From positions 1 through 7,013 of the forward strand of contig JAISKI010000035.1 of the NCBI GenBank assembly GCA_031261265.1: a DNA stretch of 7,013 nucleotides, in the 5' to 3' direction. Below the pieces are notes generated by a model. That model had not been told where the DNA came from. It saw only the letters and a list, made by a program, of their open reading frames with translations, and made no database searches. Of this stretch, positions 1-5,524 are shown piece after piece. A program made the position numbers and the translations under genes. Source of the DNA: Candidatus Peribacteria bacterium. GTDB taxonomy: Bacteria > Patescibacteria > JAEDAM01 > Absconditabacterales > Absconditicoccaceae. Within the stretch, counting starts at the first letter, position 1; each line of letters begins with the position of its first letter.

Positions 1-74
1 GTGTATTGATAAACCAATACTCCAATAAGGAAAAGGCTCAGTACAGCTACAAATGATAAGGTTCACTTTTTCAT
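1..74 (-). CDS. Start of a leftward gene for a secreted or membrane-anchored protein (partial)
   Basis: Only the first 24 codons are inside the window; the rest lies beyond the left edge. From the ATG at 74 the reading is MKK, then UGA (Gly), then TLSFVAVLSLFLIGVLVYQY. This is a classic signal peptide or signal anchor: two lysines followed by about 18 hydrophobic residues. The fourth codon is UGA, so this start is invisible under the standard code. A good leftward promoter lies at 111-138, which supports a real gene here. No function can be given from so short a piece. An alternative start at 87 in another frame (MFGKNEKVN...) also stays open to the window edge and has a more pyrimidine-rich upstream sequence, but it encodes no signal-like segment. 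The hydrophobic frame is preferred by inference, not proof. Confidence 0.45.
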
Positions 75-110
75 TTTTTCAAAACATAAAGGTAAAATAA
101 TCTACCTCTA

Positions 111-138
111 AGTATACTCAAAAAAAATTTCTCGTCAA
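111..138 (-). promoter_or_regulatory. Promoter of the leftward gene at the left edge
   Basis: On the minus strand a -35 box TTGACG (133-138) is followed after exactly 16 bp by a -10 box TATACT (111-116). Transcription would begin near 104, leaving a leader of about 30 nt before the ATG at 74. It diverges from the SLH gene promoter at 316-343. Confidence 0.6.
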
Positions 139-237
139 AAAATCAGCTACTTTTTTAAGCACTTCGACTTGGATTTCTTTAAATAATTTTATATATATAT
201 ATGGACATTTTTAAACGTATGTTTTTTTAACCACTAG

Positions 238-292
238 TGTCCAAATAAAACTTTACCAGTTCTTTACTGCTATTTTATTCGTTATTTGGACA
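238..292. repeat. Inverted repeat between divergent promoters (operator candidate)
   Basis: TGTCCAAATAA (238-248) is repeated perfectly in inverse orientation as TTATTTGGACA (282-292), with a 33-bp spacer. A further TGGACA half-site occurs at 202-207. The repeat lies between the two divergent promoters, with its right arm ending 23 bp before the -35 box at 316. It could be a two-site operator for a dimeric regulator of both surface genes. It is not followed by a T-run, so an intrinsic terminator is unlikely. Function is inferred from position only. Confidence 0.5.
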
Positions 293-315
293 GTAATGAA
301 AATCTCTTCAAAAAA

Positions 316-343
316 TTGACAAATAATAAGAAATATATATAAT
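316..343 (+). promoter_or_regulatory. Promoter of the SLH protein gene
   Basis: A perfect -35 box TTGACA (316-321) and a perfect -10 box TATAAT (338-343) are separated by 16 bp, so a sigma70-type factor would start transcription near 350. That gives a leader of about 143 nt before the ATG at 493, unusually long for a small-genome bacterium and rich in stem-loops (348-478). Confidence 0.8.
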
Positions 344-347
344 ATAC

Positions 348-478
348 GTGTGCAATTGTCAATGAAAGGGGACAAGAACACACAGGGAAACCTTAAATGA
401 ACTATGATCAGCCGGCAAATCTGATGTTCCATTAAGGGAAAAAACATCTGGTTCTACACACATCCAGATTTATTCCCT
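348..478 (+). promoter_or_regulatory. Highly structured 5' leader RNA of the SLH gene
   Basis: Three consecutive stem-loops can be drawn. SL1: GTGTG (348-352) pairs with CACAC (379-383), and inside it TTGTC (356-360) pairs with GACAA (371-375), with a symmetric 3x3 internal loop. SL2: CCTTAA (391-396) with TTAAGG (432-437), GAAC (399-402) with GTTC (426-429), and ATCAG (407-411) with CTGAT (421-425), about 15 bp in total. SL3: AGGGAA (435-440) with TTCCCT (473-478) and ATCTGG (446-451) with CCAGAT (464-469). SL2 and SL3 share 435-437, so their base helices compete. SL3 ends 14 nt before the start codon, so it could gate translation. It matches no riboswitch class that I can recognise. The helices are seen in the sequence; a regulatory role is inference. 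Confidence 0.5.
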
Positions 479-492
479 AATCCTTTATTATT

Positions 493-1890
493 ATGCACAA
501 CAACAAGCAAAAGAAATCCTTAGGATTTTTGAGCATTGTGGCATTTATGATGATCTTGGTCGGAGTCGTGTATACGGTTTCAGGAGTTTTCGCAACGAAT
601 GTTTCCGCTACTATCTCCACTCCTAGTCCATCAGAAGAAACAATCCCCTCAATATCAAATGAGAATCTGTTTGCTTCCCTCGAAAAGCAAGTTGCTAATA
701 AAGCCACTTCGCTTCGAAACGAGGTCCTAGGTACACCCACCTCCTCTACTACAGAGGAAAGTCCCTCTTTTTCCGAAGTCTTACCAACACCTGCTACCAG
801 CGTAGCAAGTATTAGTTTGGCAGATCCACGTCCCTTACCGGAAGTGTTTGACGACATCCATGACTCCAGGTATAAAGATGCGATTTTGGTGCTCTATTCC
901 AATGGACTCTTGCAAAAAGCCAACAGTTATCATCCTAAGTACCACGTACGTATAAGTGACTTCATTAGGGTAGTGATGGATACTTATCGTCTGAAACAGT
1001 GAATTGACAGTACAGACCTAGAAGGGTTGACAGAAAAAATGTATTTTTCTTTCAATGTACCTGATGAGGTTGCAAAAAAGATGAATAGTGCATATGAATT
1101 ATGATTCCTGCAAAAATTAGCATTACAAAATGCTGATGGCAGTGATCGCTCACAGGAGCTTATCCGCCCATCTGAAGCTAGGGATATTCTCTTATTGATG
1201 GAGAAAAAAAATCCTTCATTAGTAAATACTCCTCCCGTTCTCTCCTATAGTAGTGAAACTTTCCTACTCAAAGAAGAATTAGCTCAGTTGGTAGTAGCCA
1301 GCTTTAATCTAAAGCTGAATGAACGTTCTTTACCTGTTTTTAGTGATATTAGCCGTTCTCCGTATTTGGACCAGATCCAAAGACTTTCTAAACTCGGAAT
1401 TGTTTCTGGTGTTTGAGGAAGATTTTATCCTGATGCCCCTATCGAAAATAAAGATTTCGTCATCATGATAGCGAGAACCCTTTTGCTCAAAAAATGAGCA
1501 ACTCAGTCTTTTATAGACAGCTTTTATTACTTAAAACCTTTACTGAATGTTCCAACAACTGCCTCGTTTGCTCCTTATCTTGAATATTGTCTTGAGTTTA
1601 AAATGTGTACTACACTACTTTCTCAAGCATCGTGAGGCGTTAATTTCCAATCTGATAGACTTCTTTCTCGGCACGAAGTTGTGCCAATCGTATCGGCTAC
1701 TACTCAAAGCAACATTGAGCCCGCCACTCAAGGAGAATGATTGATCACGAGAGGAGAATTAGCAAATCTCTTAGTGCGTAGTTTAGAATCCTCTACTGTA
1801 GATACTGATCCACAGGAGAAAAAAGCTGAGGACTCAGCTGGAACTAAATCACGACGAGAAACTTTTCAAGATTTGATGAAAATATCGTAA
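493..1890 (+). CDS. SLH-domain (S-layer homology) cell-envelope protein, six UGA codons read as Gly
   Basis: Read with UGA as Gly this is one 465-residue protein. Residues 1-35 form a signal peptide or signal anchor (KQKK, then a hydrophobic stretch ending near VFA). A Ser/Thr/Pro-rich low-complexity linker covers about 36-115. SLH-like repeats follow: VFDDIHDSRYKDAI with LYSNGLL (from F119), and VFSDISRSPYLDQI with LGIVSGV-Gly-GRFYPDAPI (from F283). More divergent SLH-like stretches lie around 204-240 and 336-450, including LITRGELANLLVRSL. SLH domains typically bind secondary cell-wall polymers and tether S-layer or other surface proteins, so it probably sits outside the membrane. UGA occurs at residues 170, 204, 308, 335, 381 and 416; the one at 308 is in the usual glycine turn of an SLH repeat. 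The ATG has no Shine-Dalgarno. No terminator separates it from the gene 39 nt downstream. Confidence 0.8.
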
Positions 1891-1929
1891 TTCATACCAA
1901 CACTTTTTACCATCTTACCAACCACATCA

Positions 1930-2343
1930 ATGTATACAACAACACAACAGGAAATTGTTTCCACCTCTGCCATCAATCCAATTCAGCTTCCTAAAGCTGA
2001 TCGCCACAATGTAGATCAGAGAAAAAAGCAGAAAAGACTTGCTTATCAAGAATGGAAAGAAACCAAAGCTATCAATGACAATGGAGCTTTCATCATCGAA
2101 AACACCCAAGACAGCTTGCTGGCAAACAATAACATTTACACTAAGCAAATGAAATTGATCAAAGAAAAAGGAAAACAATACCTCATCGACAACTTCCATG
2201 CCTTAGCAGAATACGAACATCCTTTGGCAGAACGCCATAACGAAATAATGCTCACTGCTGACGGGGAAGGTACCGCGAGTCCTGTAGTAATACCAATGAA
2301 AAAAATGAAAAAAAGCAGAACAAAGTATGCTTTAGCTAGTTAG
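1930..2343 (+). CDS. Small basic hypothetical protein, probably co-transcribed with the SLH gene
   Basis: I do not recognise this 137-residue protein. It begins MYTTTQQEIVSTSA, has no signal peptide or membrane segment, and is polar throughout. A lysine- and arginine-rich stretch lies near 30-45 (DQRKKQKRLAYQEWKETK), a likely helical middle follows (TKQMKLIKEKGKQYL, about 71-85), and the tail is strongly basic (PMKKMKKSRTKY). It contains no UGA codon. It starts 39 nt after the SLH stop with no terminator or obvious promoter between them, so the two are probably one transcript; the strong terminator at 2370-2399 ends it. The upstream region is pyrimidine-rich with no Shine-Dalgarno. The basic ends would suit nucleic-acid or anionic-polymer binding, but that is only a guess. 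An uninterrupted frame, its own terminator and its operon position argue for a real gene. Confidence 0.7.
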   Translation: MYTTTQQEIVSTSAINPIQLPKADRHNVDQRKKQKRLAYQEWKETKAINDNGAFIIENTQDSLLANNNIYTKQMKLIKEKGKQYLIDNFHALAEYEHPLAERHNEIMLTADGEGTASPVVIPMKKMKKSRTKYALAS

Positions 2344-2359
2344 TTTAGATTGCTAAACT
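2342..2359 (+). repeat. Hairpin overlapping the stop codon of the small basic protein
   Basis: AGTTTAG (2342-2348) pairs perfectly with CTAAACT (2353-2359) around an ATTG loop. The stem includes the last two bases of the UAG stop. It precedes the terminator by 10 nt, forming a tandem hairpin 3' end that may protect the mRNA. Confidence 0.5.
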
Positions 2360-2369
2360 CACAGAAACC

Positions 2370-2399
2370 AAGTCTCCCGAAACCTCGGGGGGCTTTTTT
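2370..2399 (+). terminator. Intrinsic terminator of the SLH operon
   Basis: An 11-bp stem (2370-2380 with 2385-2395, two G-U pairs) has an AACC loop and a GC-rich core CCCGA/TCGGG. It runs into a six-T tract at 2394-2399. This is a textbook Rho-independent terminator 26 nt after the stop codon at 2341-2343. Confidence 0.9.
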
Positions 2400-2414
2400 C
2401 CCTTTTCGTTCTTA

Positions 2415-2442
2415 TTGAAACCTCTCCTCAAATTCCTATACT
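2415..2442 (+). promoter_or_regulatory. Promoter of tsaE
   Basis: TTGAAA (2415-2420) and TATACT (2437-2442) are 16 bp apart, just after the preceding terminator. Transcription would start near 2449, giving a leader of about 40 nt to the ATG at 2488. Confidence 0.6.
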
Positions 2443-2487
2443 ATACAAACAAATCTGATTTTTCTTTTAGTCTTCTACTGCTTCTCA

Positions 2488-2895
2488 ATGCTTATCCACT
2501 CCCCTGCAGAAATGCACCAATACGGAAAACAGCTCGCCAAAACTCACCACATCATCACCTTAGAGGGAGAGCTTTGAGCGGGGAAAACCACCTTTGCAAA
2601 AGGATTCGCCGAGGGATTGGGGATCAATCCTGCACAAGTTCAATCCCCCACTTACACCTACCTGAATATCTATGATAATAAGCTTTTGCACCTGGATATG
2701 TACAGATTAGAAAGTTTCCAGCAACTCATAGAAAAAGGGATTTTGGATCAAATGAATGAATATGAGTATCTCCTCATTGAGTGGCCCAAACGAATTGATC
2801 AACTGGAAATCTGACCTTATGCTTCTCTTTCTATCACAAAAACGGGAGAATCAGAAAGAGAAATCGACTTGCATTCTCCTTCCGTTTACCTATAA
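2488..2895 (+). CDS. tsaE: tRNA N6-threonylcarbamoyladenosine biosynthesis ATPase TsaE
   Basis: TsaE is the P-loop ATPase that works with TsaB and TsaD to make t6A at position 37 of ANN-decoding tRNAs in the cytoplasm. The 135-residue product is of normal length. The Walker A motif is LEGELGAGKTTF, residues 25-36, and its glycine at residue 30 is encoded by UGA (2575-2577). Other family marks are SPTYTY (53-58), the HLDMYRLE segment (68-75) and the IEWPKR segment (97-102). A second UGA (2812-2814) encodes Gly109, so the C-terminal 26 residues appear only under code 25. The start at 2488 is chosen because a pyrimidine-rich stretch precedes it, as for the other genes here; ATG 2512 is an in-frame alternative. 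tsaB and tsaD are not in the window. The stop overlaps the -10 box of the rpsO promoter. Confidence 0.93.
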
Positions 2896-2896
2896 T
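2869..2896 (+). promoter_or_regulatory. Promoter of rpsO inside the tsaE tail
   Basis: A perfect TATAAT (2891-2896) overlaps the tsaE stop codon. A weak -35 candidate, TTGCAT, lies at 2869-2874 with a 16-bp spacer. The predicted start near 2903 gives a leader of about 120 nt before rpsO. Confidence 0.5.
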
Positions 2897-2929
2897 GAAT
2901 AGAAACATCGCCTCAAACGGAATAAGCCC

Positions 2930-2995
2930 CTGTTGGCGTTTGTTTGCCGTCATTGCACCCTCCTCACCGCACAAAACGTGAAGAGGAAGCAACAG
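2930..2995 (+). promoter_or_regulatory. Folded rpsO leader, candidate S15 autoregulatory site
   Basis: An outer helix CTGTTG (2930-2935) with CAACAG (2990-2995) can enclose two hairpins: GGC/GCC (2935-2937 with 2946-2948, sharing one base with the outer helix) and CCTC-CT-CAC (2959-2967) with GTG-AA-GAGG (2978-2986). That is a three-way-junction layout. S15 binds a three-way junction in 16S rRNA and, in several bacteria, a mimic in its own mRNA. The fold ends 27 nt before the ATG. The fold is seen by eye; autoregulation is inference. Confidence 0.4.
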
Positions 2996-3022
2996 ACTTT
3001 TTATTCTTTTATCTTTTACCCC

Positions 3023-3277
3023 ATGGCTGAAAAAAAAGCGATCGCGTCTTTCAAAAGACATGACAACGACACAGGATCTCCAGAAGCACAAATCGAACGT
3101 CTCAACGCTCAAATCACGATGCTTCAAGAACATCTCGCAAAAAACAAAAAAGATTTTGATGCAAAAAGAGCACTCTTACAAAAAGTAGCTCACAGAAGAA
3201 GATTTTTGAAATACCTCAAAGAAACAAATTTGGAGTCTTATGCAGATATTTCAAAGAAAACTGGTCTAAAAGTATAG
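3023..3277 (+). CDS. rpsO: 30S ribosomal protein S15
   Basis: S15 binds the central domain of 16S rRNA early in 30S assembly and contributes to intersubunit bridge B4. The product has 84 residues, close to the usual 88-89. It shows the signature HDNDTGSPEAQIERL (13-27), the LQEHLAKNKKD segment (34-44) that matches the conserved LxxHLKxHKKD block, then RRRFLKYLKETNLESY (58-73) and the C-terminal GLKV. The start at 3023 gives the canonical MAEKKA N-terminus; the open frame extends upstream but lacks S15 similarity there. No UGA codon is used, as in rpsA. The sequence before the ATG (TTTTATCTTTTACCCC) has no Shine-Dalgarno. It lies 49 nt before rpsA with only a weak hairpin between, so both are probably co-transcribed. 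Confidence 0.97.
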   Translation: MAEKKAIASFKRHDNDTGSPEAQIERLNAQITMLQEHLAKNKKDFDAKRALLQKVAHRRRFLKYLKETNLESYADISKKTGLKV

Positions 3278-3278
3278 T

Positions 3279-3308
3279 TGAGCGTTTATCACGTTCAGCA
3301 TTTTTATT
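3279..3308 (+). terminator. Weak hairpin and T-rich stretch between rpsO and rpsA
   Basis: TGAGCGT (3279-3285) pairs with ACGTTCA (3291-3297), with one G-U pair and a 5-nt loop, followed by GCATTTTTATTT. The stem is short and low in GC, so it looks like a leaky terminator or an mRNA-processing hairpin that could lower rpsA relative to rpsO. I see no convincing separate promoter for rpsA. Confidence 0.4.
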
Positions 3309-3326
3309 TCCTAATTTTATATCCTA

Positions 3327-4496
3327 ATGGCAAAAAAGGCAACGGCTTCCACAAGCCAGTTTATCGTGCCTTCTATTAAGGAAGGACAAAAAGTAAAAGG
3401 AACCATCCTCAAAGAAATAGAAAACGGTGTTTTAGTTGACTGCGAAAATGGAGCATTCACAGGAGTAATCCTCGCAAAAGAAGCAAAAGAACTCAAAAGA
3501 TCAAAAGTAAATCTGGATGGAGGTACCGAACTTGAACTTGAAATTATCAATCCAGACATCAGACATGAAGACGGATATTACATTGTATCCGTGACGAGAT
3601 TATTGCAGTACGATGTATGGAAATCAGTAATTGAACAATTCGAAAAAGACACGATCATTACCGTAGTACCTACAGAAGCAAATCTTGGAGGTCTCCTCAT
3701 CGATATGCACGGTATCAAAGGATTTATCCCTCTTTCACAGCTCGCTCCTATTCATTACCCAAGAGTAGAAGATGGAGATCAAGAAGCAATCTTCGGAAAA
3801 TTATTGGAACTCATTGGACAAGAAATTAAAGTCAGAGTGATCAATATCGACGAAGAAGAAAGAAGAATCATCCTTTCAGAAAGAGAAGCACTTAGAGAAG
3901 AAAGAGACAGAGTATTAGAAGAACTCGCAGTTGGAAAAATCTTTGATGGAGTAGTATCAGGAGTATCTTCTTACGGACTCTTTGTCACGATCGGAGGAAC
4001 GGTAGAAGGACTGGTACATATCTCAGAAATTACCTACGGTCACGTAAATAATATTGAAGGACTAGGAAAAATCGGAGACAAAATCCAGGTAAAAGTGATC
4101 GGACTCGAAAATGGGAAAATCTCTCTCTCTGCTAAACAGCTCAAAGGAGATCCATGGGAAGAATTACCAGCAAAATACAAAGTGGGAGACATCTTTGATG
4201 GGAAAGTGGTGAGATTTGTACCGTATGGAGTATTCGTGCGTGTATTTGATGACATCAATGGACTCGTACATCTTAGCGAGCTTTCTCAAAAATCCGTTAA
4301 CAACCCAAATGAAGTAGTAAAAATCGGACAATCTGTAAAAGTAAAATTGATCCTCATTGATACTCAACACAGAAAAATCGGACTTTCTATGAAAGATATC
4401 GACGAAAACGGAGAACCCAAAGCAACACCTACTGCCACTAAAAAGAAAGATCTCGCAGAAGTAGCAAAAATGCTCGAAGAATCTGAAGAAAAATAA
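3327..4496 (+). CDS. rpsA: 30S ribosomal protein S1 with four S1 (OB-fold) domains
   Basis: S1 holds single-stranded mRNA near the 30S platform and helps initiation on mRNAs with weak or no Shine-Dalgarno. The 389-residue protein carries four S1 motifs: about 15-90 (GQKVKGTILKEIENGVLVDC), 105-185 (a divergent repeat, GIKGFIPLSQL), 202-272 (GKIFDGVVSGVSSYGLFVTI with GLVHISEI) and 285-356 (GDIFDGKVVRFVPYGVFVRV with GLVHLSEL). The family ranges from about four to six domains, and four-domain forms are common in Gram-positives. The C-terminal tail is lysine- and glutamate-rich and probably disordered. Glycine is mostly GGA and UGA is absent. The ATG is preceded by TTTATATCCTA, with no Shine-Dalgarno. 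S1 may matter especially here, because no complete gene in the window shows a Shine-Dalgarno. Confidence 0.95.
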   Translation: MAKKATASTSQFIVPSIKEGQKVKGTILKEIENGVLVDCENGAFTGVILAKEAKELKRSKVNLDGGTELELEIINPDIRHEDGYYIVSVTRLLQYDVWKSVIEQFEKDTIITVVPTEANLGGLLIDMHGIKGFIPLSQLAPIHYPRVEDGDQEAIFGKLLELIGQEIKVRVINIDEEERRIILSEREALREERDRVLEELAVGKIFDGVVSGVSSYGLFVTIGGTVEGLVHISEITYGHVNNIEGLGKIGDKIQVKVIGLENGKISLSAKQLKGDPWEELPAKYKVGDIFDGKVVRFVPYGVFVRVFDDINGLVHLSELSQKSVNNPNEVVKIGQSVKVKLILIDTQHRKIGLSMKDIDENGEPKATPTATKKKDLAEVAKMLEESEEK

Positions 4497-4512
4497 AAAA
4501 AACCGATTATAA

Positions 4513-4545
4513 AAAAAGATAACTCCACAAAGGGGCTATCTTTTT
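4513..4545. terminator. Bidirectional terminator between rpsA and the tail-collar gene
   Basis: AAAAAGATA (4513-4521) pairs with TATCTTTTT (4537-4545), and after one mismatch CTCC (4523-4526) pairs with GGGG (4532-4535), around an ACAAA loop. A T-tract follows on both strands. It therefore fits the ends of both convergent genes: 17 nt after the rpsA stop and 16 nt after the minus-strand stop at 4561. Confidence 0.85.
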
Positions 4546-4560
4546 GTTATCTAGTAGAAA

Positions 4561-5403
4561 TTATTTTACCTTAATATACCATTGCACTACATGAAAAGGA
4601 GACATATTATTATGAGGCTGGTCCCCTCCTGCAGGCTTAGTAGAGACCTGAAAATCTTTATTGGAAGTATACCCATTCATCGGTGCTAATCCATTAGTTG
4701 AAGTCCCTCCAGGAGTGGCTTTCAAGGCAATGGTATGCGTATGATTTGGCATTTCTGATTCAGTCAAAGTATGAAGAATTTCTCCACTCTGCAAGGTCCC
4801 TTTCACCGTATACAAATCTACATATCCTAGTGGAAAAGAAATCGTGTCATCTTTAGCATACTCCCCCGCTCCGACTAAGGTTCTTCCCGCTAAATTATAG
4901 GTATCTCCTCATAAAAGAGCATCTTTTACCTGGCTCGTAATCGCACTACCATCACATAATGCCCACCCCAAAAGATTCATAGCTTTTTGATCCACGGTCC
5001 CATTGACTGCGATATATGTCCCTAAAGGGAAAAGAGTAGAAAAACCAGATTCCAAAGATGCAAATTGTAATTCCAATGCTGCGATTTGTTCAGAAAGGGT
5101 CGTATCAGCCTGCAGGGTAGCCACTTCCGCCTGTAAACCAGAAGTTCCTACTTGTAAGCTAGAAATATCTTGTTGCAAGGTCGCAATTTCTGCCAGAATT
5201 TGAGTTCTTTCTTCAGTCGCTGCACGCTCCGCCTCATCATTTTCAGAGGAATCTTCTGCTGACACATTGTGAATTGCATCGACAGGAGAAGAAGAAAGCT
5301 GATTAAAACTAATAATACCGATCCCCGTAATACTTAGGAGTCCGATTCCCCATAATGCTCCTTGCAATAAAGGAGTAGTGAAAGATTGTTGTACTGTTTT
5401 CAT
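4561..5403 (-). CDS. Membrane-anchored coiled-coil protein with a phage tail-collar-like tip
   Basis: With one UGA (4909-4911, Gly165) this is a single 280-residue protein. Residues 12-35 are a hydrophobic anchor (GALWGIGLLSITGIGIISF). Residues 52-120 form a long predicted coiled coil with heptad-like IATLQQDISSLQ and LQAEVATLQ repeats. From about 125 the sequence matches the phage tail-collar or microcystin-dependent-protein fold: FPLGTYIAVNGT, GWALCDGSAI (146-155), LLGGDTYNLAGRTLVGAG around Gly165, TLTESEMPNHTHT (212-224) and NNMSPFHVVQWYIK at the end. In phages this domain lies near receptor-binding fibres. Here the anchor and stalk suggest a surface protein with a trimeric tip, possibly an adhesin, by inference. 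It has its own promoter and shares a terminator with rpsA. No other phage gene is nearby, so a prophage is unlikely. Confidence 0.85.
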
Positions 5404-5440
5404 GAGAATAAATAATAAAATAAAAAAAACTTATATACTT

Positions 5441-5468
5441 ATTATAAATAAATATATAAATTTGTCAA
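5441..5468 (-). promoter_or_regulatory. Promoter of the tail-collar protein gene
   Basis: On the minus strand a perfect TTGACA (5463-5468) and a perfect TATAAT (5441-5446) are 16 bp apart. Transcription would start about 7 nt past the -10 box, leaving a leader of roughly 30 nt rich in A and T before the ATG at 5403. The same box pair and spacing drives the SLH gene, so both surface proteins are probably well expressed. Confidence 0.8.
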
Positions 5469-5484
5469 TTTTTAGAAGACTTAA

Positions 5485-5510
5485 TTCGCTAAAAACTGCA
5501 ATGCCTGCAA
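5485..5510. repeat. Direct repeat copy A (downstream of the RhuM-Fic gene)
   Basis: This 26-bp sequence (begins TTCGCTAAAAA, ends TGCCTGCAA) is identical to 6626-6651. Here it lies outside any clear gene, between the RhuM-Fic stop (5525) and the tail-collar promoter. On the minus strand it reads LQALQFLA, then Asn and stop: a duplicated fragment of the MutS C-terminus. Confidence 0.9.
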
Positions 5511-5524
5511 CAGTTTAATACTTC

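Noticed and set aside
379..440. A c-di-GMP-I (GEMM) riboswitch in the SLH leader
   Set aside because: CACACAGGGAAACC recalls the start of that class, but the GAAA tetraloop, the receptor and the conserved GACGCAAAGCC block are missing, and the pairing found is different.
253..447. A minus-strand open frame of 64 codons
   Set aside because: It runs across the inverted repeat, the SLH promoter and the structured leader, resembles no known family, and has the Phe/Ile composition expected from AT-rich noncoding DNA.
477..857. A 126-codon minus-strand open frame opposite the SLH gene N-terminus
   Set aside because: It is an antisense shadow of the signal peptide and Ser/Thr-rich linker; the plus strand carries the recognisable signal and SLH motifs.
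493..1890. A frameshifted or nonsense-riddled pseudogene in the SLH region
   Set aside because: All six interruptions are UGA in one continuous frame, with no UAA or UAG, and SLH similarity continues through them. The same pattern occurs in conserved tsaE and mutS.
2415..2675. A plus-strand frame overlapping tsaE
   Set aside because: It starts in the tsaE promoter and is out of frame with the clear TsaE motifs.
2834..3133. A minus-strand frame opposite the tsaE tail, rpsO promoter and rpsO start
   Set aside because: It is fully covered by well-supported plus-strand features and has no family resemblance.
5003..5203. A cysteine-rich plus-strand open frame of 66 codons
   Set aside because: It is the antisense of the repetitive coiled-coil region of the tail-collar gene; its repeated Cys and Ala come from the heptad codons of the other strand.
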